DNA of 64,000 nt from the NCBI GenBank assembly GCA_014360755.1, contig JACIWX010000006.1, forward strand, positions 91,748 to 155,747, given 5' to 3'. The stretch is from Chloroflexota bacterium. Its GTDB lineage: Bacteria; Chloroflexota; Anaerolineae; UBA2200. The notes below the pieces were generated by a model, which did not search any database, was not told the origin of the DNA, and worked only from the letters and a program-made list of their open reading frames with translations. Below, piece after piece: positions 59,634-64,000 of the stretch (positions are counted from its first letter, which is position 1; each line of letters begins with the position of its first letter). A program made the position numbers and the translations under genes.

Positions 59634-59663
59634 AAAAGGCATTCGCACAGGTATTGCGCCTTT

Positions 59664-60017
59664 TCAGTCCACTTCTACCCAGACTTGCCCTTCCTCCACC
59701 CGCGTGCGGTAGGTGCGCAAGCCTTCTGGTTTCTTGAGCGCTTCTGCCATCCTGCGCGCCAAAGGGGGCAGCTTGGGGAGCCAGACCAGATTGCGCCCAT
59801 CGCGTAAGTCAAACTGCGACTTATGGCCCGGGCAGGTGACAACGAACCCGCCCAGCTTACCCCGCGCCAAATGCGCTTTCTGATGAGGGCAGAGGCTTTG
59901 GACAGCATAATAATTGCCCTCCACGCGCGCGAGAAGTATCGTTATGTCACCTACTTTCACCTCAGCCATGCTGCCATCAGCGAGCATGTTTTCCGGCCCT
60001 ACGGCTTTCCACTCCAT
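59664..60017 (-). CDS. Rieske [2Fe-2S] ferredoxin
   Basis: 117 residues with CPHQKAHLARGKLGGFVV followed by TCPGH, giving the C-x-H...C-x-x-H Rieske cluster ligands. NirD/dioxygenase-ferredoxin type, soluble. No oxygenase is encoded nearby. A C-terminal extension of about 30 residues (LPPLARRMAEALKKPEGLRT) follows the core. Confidence 0.9.
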   Translation of the reverse strand: MEWKAVGPENMLADGSMAEVKVGDITILLARVEGNYYAVQSLCPHQKAHLARGKLGGFVVTCPGHKSQFDLRDGRNLVWLPKLPPLARRMAEALKKPEGLRTYRTRVEEGQVWVEVD

Positions 60018-60063
60018 GGTAAATCCTCCTCTTATTGCACAGGATATGATTCCATTCAGTGAC

Positions 60064-60765
60064 TCACCCCAACTGACGGCTGTGGTGCGATCGTTCCTCT
60101 AATTTTCCATTGAGCACTAAATCAGCCAGTTGCTCCGGTGTAGCAACCGTAAAGTGGGGCTGGTATTTACCATCCGGGTCCAAGTGCACGCCATCCCATG
60201 TCGCCAGGATCGTGAGGCAGCCCGCCCGCTGTCCCGCTTCGATATCATAATGGGCATCGCCTACATAAACAGCTTGCTCCGGCGCCAGCGCAAGTTGGTT
60301 CAAGGCATACAGCACTGGCTCCGGATGGGGTTTCCCCTCCACCGTATCGTCGCGCGCCACCAGCAAATCCACCAACGAAGCCAGTTCCATCGCCGCTGGG
60401 GTAATCTCCACGCTGCGATGCGGACGAGAGGTAACAATGCCCAGGCGGTAGCCAGCCTGGCGCAAACGCTTCAGCAAGGGCACAACCCCAGGGAAGGGCC
60501 GCGCCAAATAGGCAATAGGCTGCGCCCACTCCACCCAGCGCCGCTGCGCTTCCCGAAGTTGCTCTGGCAGCACTCCGAGGCTGAGCATGGCATAGTCTCC
60601 CGAGCTGCCCATTAACTCGCGTACGCGCTCTCGAGACGGTGTCGGCAAATGAAAGTGCTTCAATGCCGCAATCAATGAGATTGCATACTGATCAAAGGCA
60701 TCCAACAATGTTCCATCCAAATCGAACAACAAGGCTTGTATCCCTGAGGCATGGTCTTGAGGCAT
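60064..60765 (-). CDS. HAD phosphatase (phosphoglycolate phosphatase/PpaX-like)
   Basis: 233 residues. Motif I LLFDLDGTLLD, motif II GIVTSR, Lys in VEGKPHPEPVLYAL, motif IV VYVGDAHYDIEAGQRAG. Subfamily IA. Probable phosphoglycolate or pyrophosphate phosphatase; the substrate cannot be read from sequence. Confidence 0.88.
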   Translation of the reverse strand: MPQDHASGIQALLFDLDGTLLDAFDQYAISLIAALKHFHLPTPSRERVRELMGSSGDYAMLSLGVLPEQLREAQRRWVEWAQPIAYLARPFPGVVPLLKRLRQAGYRLGIVTSRPHRSVEITPAAMELASLVDLLVARDDTVEGKPHPEPVLYALNQLALAPEQAVYVGDAHYDIEAGQRAGCLTILATWDGVHLDPDGKYQPHFTVATPEQLADLVLNGKLEERSHHSRQLG

Positions 60766-61006
60766 CTTCTTCCCAATCCTTTTCGTTGGTCATTCCCATT
60801 TTACCGCAGAAAATGGCGTTGGTCAAAACCTCCGCGTGAATTCGCCAACGGTAATTTTGCCCCGGTTATTCCCTTGCGCGAACTACCCTATGGCATGGGC
60901 GCAATGGAATTACGCCTCTACTTGCGCAACCTGGTCGGATATGGTATAGTTATGGATAGGCAAGCCGGAATTTTTGCATCCATTTCCATGCCAGGTGGGA
61001 GAGGAA

Positions 61007-62281
61007 ATGAAAAGGCGGCAATGGCATCAGGAAACAGCAATTGGATTTGTATCCACGCGTTTCGCCGGAACAGACGGCGTTTCGCTGGAAACCGCCAAGT
61101 GGGCTGACATCCTGACGCGCTTTGGTTTCGAGTGCTTCTACTTTGCAGGAGAGTCGGACCGGCCCCCAGAGCGCTCTTATGTGGTAGAAGAAGCGCACTT
61201 TGATCACCCGGATATCCGCGCCGTCCACGCGGATCTCTTCGACGATTATATCCGCTCGCCCAAGACCTCGCGCGCCATTCAGAGGCTCAGCCAGTTCCTA
61301 AAAAGGCACCTCTACAGGTTTGTGCGCACCTTTGGCATCCGGCTGTTGATCGTGGAGAATGCGCTATCGCTGCCCATGAACGTCCCGCTCGGGCTAGCGC
61401 TGACCGAGCTCATCGCTGAAACCAACCAGCGCACTATTGCCCATCACCATGACTTTTACTGGGAGCGCCATCGCTATGCCCTCTCTGCTGCCATGGACTA
61501 TTTACGCGCTGCCTTCCCACCAGCCTTGCCTTCGATCTGCCATGTAGTCATCAATTCCTTTGCTGCGCAGCAACTTGCCCTGCGTACAGGCAATGGGTCA
61601 GTGCTTATCCCCAATGCGATGGATTTTGACACGCCACCCCCTGAACCCGATGCCTATGCGGTCGCACTGCGCCCTGAACTGGGCATTGCGGCCGATGAGT
61701 TCCTCCTCCTGCAACCAACGCGCATTGTCCCGCGTAAACGCATTGAGCACGCCATCGAATTGGCAAGGCGCCTGGATGCCCCCTGTGTACTGGTTATCTC
61801 TCACGAAGCCGGCGATGAGGGCCATGCCTACGAAGCATACCTGCGCCAATATGCGCGTCTGGTTGGTGTGCGCGTGCTTTTCGCCTCCGACCGTATCCAT
61901 TATGACCGAGGCTTGACTGCCGATGGCCGCAAAATCTTTTCCCTGGCAGATGCCTACCAGCAAGCTAACCTGGTAACGTACCCCTCTCTCGTGGAAGGAT
62001 TCGGCAACGCCTTCCTGGAGACGATTTACTATCGCCGCCCCATTGTGATGAGCACATACGAGATATTCAAGACCGACATCCAACCCAAAGGTTTCCGCGT
62101 GATTGGTTTCGACGAGTTTATTGATGACAACACCGTACGCGAGGCACGGGCAGTGCTTTACGATCCCAATCGCGCCAAAGAGATGGTGGACCACAATTAC
62201 GAACTGGGGAGAAGATACTACTCGTACCGTGCTTTGGAGAGGCGCTTGGCCACCTTAGTGGATCAATGCTTGGGAGCTTGA
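61007..62281 (+). CDS. GT4-like glycosyltransferase
   Basis: 424 residues from ATG 61007 (GGGAGAGG upstream). GFVSTRFAGTDGVSLETAKWADIL resembles the N-terminal GT-B pattern. LLQPTRIVPRKRIEHAIELARRL and TYPSLVEGFGNAFLETIYYRRPIVMS carry the donor-binding R/K and E-x7-E-like motif of GT4. Paired with the next glycosyltransferase, 2 nt away. Confidence 0.85.
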   Translation: MKRRQWHQETAIGFVSTRFAGTDGVSLETAKWADILTRFGFECFYFAGESDRPPERSYVVEEAHFDHPDIRAVHADLFDDYIRSPKTSRAIQRLSQFLKRHLYRFVRTFGIRLLIVENALSLPMNVPLGLALTELIAETNQRTIAHHHDFYWERHRYALSAAMDYLRAAFPPALPSICHVVINSFAAQQLALRTGNGSVLIPNAMDFDTPPPEPDAYAVALRPELGIAADEFLLLQPTRIVPRKRIEHAIELARRLDAPCVLVISHEAGDEGHAYEAYLRQYARLVGVRVLFASDRIHYDRGLTADGRKIFSLADAYQQANLVTYPSLVEGFGNAFLETIYYRRPIVMSTYEIFKTDIQPKGFRVIGFDEFIDDNTVREARAVLYDPNRAKEMVDHNYELGRRYYSYRALERRLATLVDQCLGA

Positions 62282-62283
62282 CC

Positions 62284-63624
62284 ATGTCCATTTTTGCTGC
62301 ACATCCGGCAATTCCCAACATAGAAGCATCGGTAGAGGAGCACCCTCTGAACTATCCACCGGACAGAACTCCAAAGGGGAGGATTGCCATTTTGCATTAC
62401 TCGGCACCACCCATCGTTGGCGGCGTAGAGCATACCATTTACCACCATGCCCGCCTGCTGGCTGGCGACGGCTATCAGGTACTGGTCATCGCTGGACGCG
62501 GAGAAGCCTTCCATCCCCAAGTAACTTTTCACGCCCTGCCGGAGGTGGACTCGCTCCACCCTGAAGTGCTGTCAATCAAGGAGGAACTAGACCGTGGTCA
62601 GGTTACGCCTCAATTCCATCGGCTGCGCGATCGGCTGGTGGACCTTTTGCGCCCACACCTCGCATCCACGGACGTGCTCATCGCCCACAACGTCTTCACC
62701 TTGCACAAGAACCTGCCTTTGACCGCCGCCTTGTATCACCTGTTGATTGAAGAGCCGCCACCCCATCCGCGAACCTTAGCCTGGCACCATGACCTGGCTT
62801 GGCAAAGCCGCCAGTACAAGGATGAAATGCATACTGGCTATCCCTGGGACCTGTTGCGGCAACCCTGGCCCGGGATCATCCAAGTTACTGTTTCGGAGCC
62901 ACGACAGAAAGAACTGGCAGCCCTCTATGGCATTCCACCTGAGACGGTGAAAGTAGTGCCACCCGGTGTGGACATCCCCAGTTTCCTGCGCTGGACTGAA
63001 ATGACAAAGCACATCGTAGAAACATACCAACTGCTCGATGCAGGCATCGTACTGCTGCTGCCGGCGCGCATCACACGCCGCAAGAACATCCAATTGGCAG
63101 TGCGCACACTGGCGGCACTACGCGCACAAACAGGCTTGGACGCGCGATTGGTGGTAACGGGTCCACCTGGCCCACACAATCCAGCCAATATCGCCTATCT
63201 GGCTGAGTTGCAAGCTCTCCGCCACGATCTAGGGCTGGCTGAGGCAGCCCACTTTGTCTACGAACTGGGAAAAGAGTCCCAGCCCTTGGTACCTGATGAG
63301 GCAACGATGGCTGCCCTCTACCTCCTGGCAGATGCCCTGTTCTTCCCCAGCCTGGGAGAAGGATTCGGCATCCCCTTGCTCGAGGCGGGGCTATTGCGAT
63401 TGCCCATCTTCTGCAGCCACATTCCACCCTTACAAGCCACCGGCGGAGAAGAGGTCTACTACTTCACTCCCCATGCCGATCCTGTGGATGTGGCAGCGTT
63501 GATTGCAGATAAACTGTTGACCAACCCCGCTTTCCGCTTGCGCCGTCGGATCGTGCAGCAATACCGTTGGGAAAGCATCGTGCACGATCGGGTGATACCT
63601 TTAATCAAAGATGCAATACGCTGA
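62284..63624 (+). CDS. GT4 glycosyltransferase
   Basis: 446 residues from ATG 62284 (GGGAG upstream). Acceptor-side SAPPIVGGVEHTIYHHARLL and donor-side LLPARITRRKNIQLAVRTLAAL, then FFPSLGEGFGIPLLEAGLLRLPIFCS with the E-x7-E motif. Sequential action with the preceding enzyme on an exopolysaccharide, glycolipid or compatible solute is inferred. Confidence 0.9.
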   Translation: MSIFAAHPAIPNIEASVEEHPLNYPPDRTPKGRIAILHYSAPPIVGGVEHTIYHHARLLAGDGYQVLVIAGRGEAFHPQVTFHALPEVDSLHPEVLSIKEELDRGQVTPQFHRLRDRLVDLLRPHLASTDVLIAHNVFTLHKNLPLTAALYHLLIEEPPPHPRTLAWHHDLAWQSRQYKDEMHTGYPWDLLRQPWPGIIQVTVSEPRQKELAALYGIPPETVKVVPPGVDIPSFLRWTEMTKHIVETYQLLDAGIVLLLPARITRRKNIQLAVRTLAALRAQTGLDARLVVTGPPGPHNPANIAYLAELQALRHDLGLAEAAHFVYELGKESQPLVPDEATMAALYLLADALFFPSLGEGFGIPLLEAGLLRLPIFCSHIPPLQATGGEEVYYFTPHADPVDVAALIADKLLTNPAFRLRRRIVQQYRWESIVHDRVIPLIKDAIR

Positions 63625-63634
63625 GGAGCGAAGG

Positions 63635-63967
63635 ATGAAACTTATTCTGGCGATTGTACAAACAGCGGATGCCAAAGGACTTTTAGACACCCTGATGAGT
63701 GAAGGATACCGCGCTACCAAGATCAGCAGCACAGGCGGGTTTTTGGTGCGCGGCAATACGACAATCCTCATTGGCGTGGAGGACAACAAGGTGGATGCTG
63801 TGCTGTCCACCCTGCGCAAGTGTTGCCGCGCGCGGCGTGAGTTCGTCTCACCCGTAGTACCTCTGAGCGATGTAGCAACCGCCAGAGGCTGGACATTACC
63901 GGTACAGGTAGAAGTAGGCGGAGCAACAGCATTCGTATTGCACGTAGAGCGCTTTGAGCACTTGTAA
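63635..63967 (+). CDS. darA: DarA/PstA-type c-di-AMP receptor (DUF970)
   Basis: 110 residues from ATG 63635. MKLILAIVQTADAKGLLDTL, TKISSTGGFLVRGNTTILIGV and the C-terminal GGATAFVLHVERFEHL match the PII-like cyclic di-AMP binding proteins (YaaQ/DarA). Its presence agrees with the ydaO riboswitch at 13.6 kb: this genome uses c-di-AMP signalling. Confidence 0.92.
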   Translation: MKLILAIVQTADAKGLLDTLMSEGYRATKISSTGGFLVRGNTTILIGVEDNKVDAVLSTLRKCCRARREFVSPVVPLSDVATARGWTLPVQVEVGGATAFVLHVERFEHL

Positions 63968-63977
63968 AGGAGCAGTG

Positions 63978-64000
63978 ATGTCTACCTATCGCATATTGCT
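63978..64000 (+). CDS. Start of a gene cut by the window edge
   Basis: ATG 63978 after AAAGGAG reads MSTYRIL and then leaves the window. Too short to identify; in other bacteria darA is often followed by a DNA polymerase III delta' gene, but nothing here confirms that. Confidence 0.4.

Overview
The window looks like a chromosomal segment of a Chloroflexota bacterium, probably Anaerolineae-like and at least partly anaerobic. The placement is an inference. It rests on a secreted beta-propeller protein with a Thr/Pro-rich stalk and a terminal IYLP-type motif, the minimal SufBC (SMS-type) iron-sulfur machinery, many ferredoxin-like and thioredoxin-like proteins, and TTGACA/TATAAT promoters that usually read tTTGACAaa. 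No rRNA, tRNA or CRISPR array was seen. Layout: 1-3.2 kb holds argG-argH on the minus strand behind a 265-nt leader with an Arg-codon leader peptide and a terminator. 3.4-6.2 kb is tldD-tldE. 6.2-12.2 kb holds, on the minus strand, a secreted LVIVD-repeat protein, an ABC-2 exporter, an MGDG-synthase-type glycosyltransferase and a stand-alone LigD polymerase domain. 12.7-13.7 kb is a degenerate sugar nucleotidyltransferase behind a clear ydaO-type c-di-AMP riboswitch. 13.9-14.8 kb is an ATP-grasp protein. 14.9-20 kb is a complete liv branched-chain amino-acid ABC operon. The most unusual region is 20.9-42.8 kb. It carries three ArsR-type regulators (one with an extra C-terminal domain), a COG0701 permease, thioredoxin-like proteins, an HdrA-like small protein, three paralogous ferredoxins, a double-thioredoxin/CcdA fusion, DUF59/Mrp/NifX-type cofactor proteins, XdhC with a molybdenum hydroxylase and MogA, a PadR regulator and smsCB. 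Within it are three genes whose reading frames run through in-frame TGA codons that I read as selenocysteine. These are a roughly 103-aa CC/Se-motif protein with two adjacent TGA codons (24762-25073), a lipoprotein with a decayed 5'-nucleotidase fold and TGA in a PCG-x motif (29556-30665), and a glutaredoxin of the Uxx-star type with TGA four codons before the end (42208-42522). Each TGA is followed at the right distance by a hairpin with bacterial SECIS geometry. A standard gene caller would split, truncate or miss all three. 42.9-59.3 kb is mostly carbohydrate metabolism: an FGGY kinase, a GH13 glucosidase, a Gfo/Idh/MocA oxidoreductase, nagA, SIS-domain proteins and a mannose-class PTS, plus a toxin-antitoxin pair. 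59.6-64 kb has a Rieske protein, a HAD phosphatase, two GT4-like glycosyltransferases, a DarA-type c-di-AMP receptor and the start of another gene. Three copies of a 130-131-bp element with terminal inverted repeats and direct-repeat flanks (12.5, 45.4 and 59.5 kb), plus a different 340-bp element with 9-bp flanking repeats (41.3 kb), look like recently mobile non-autonomous elements.
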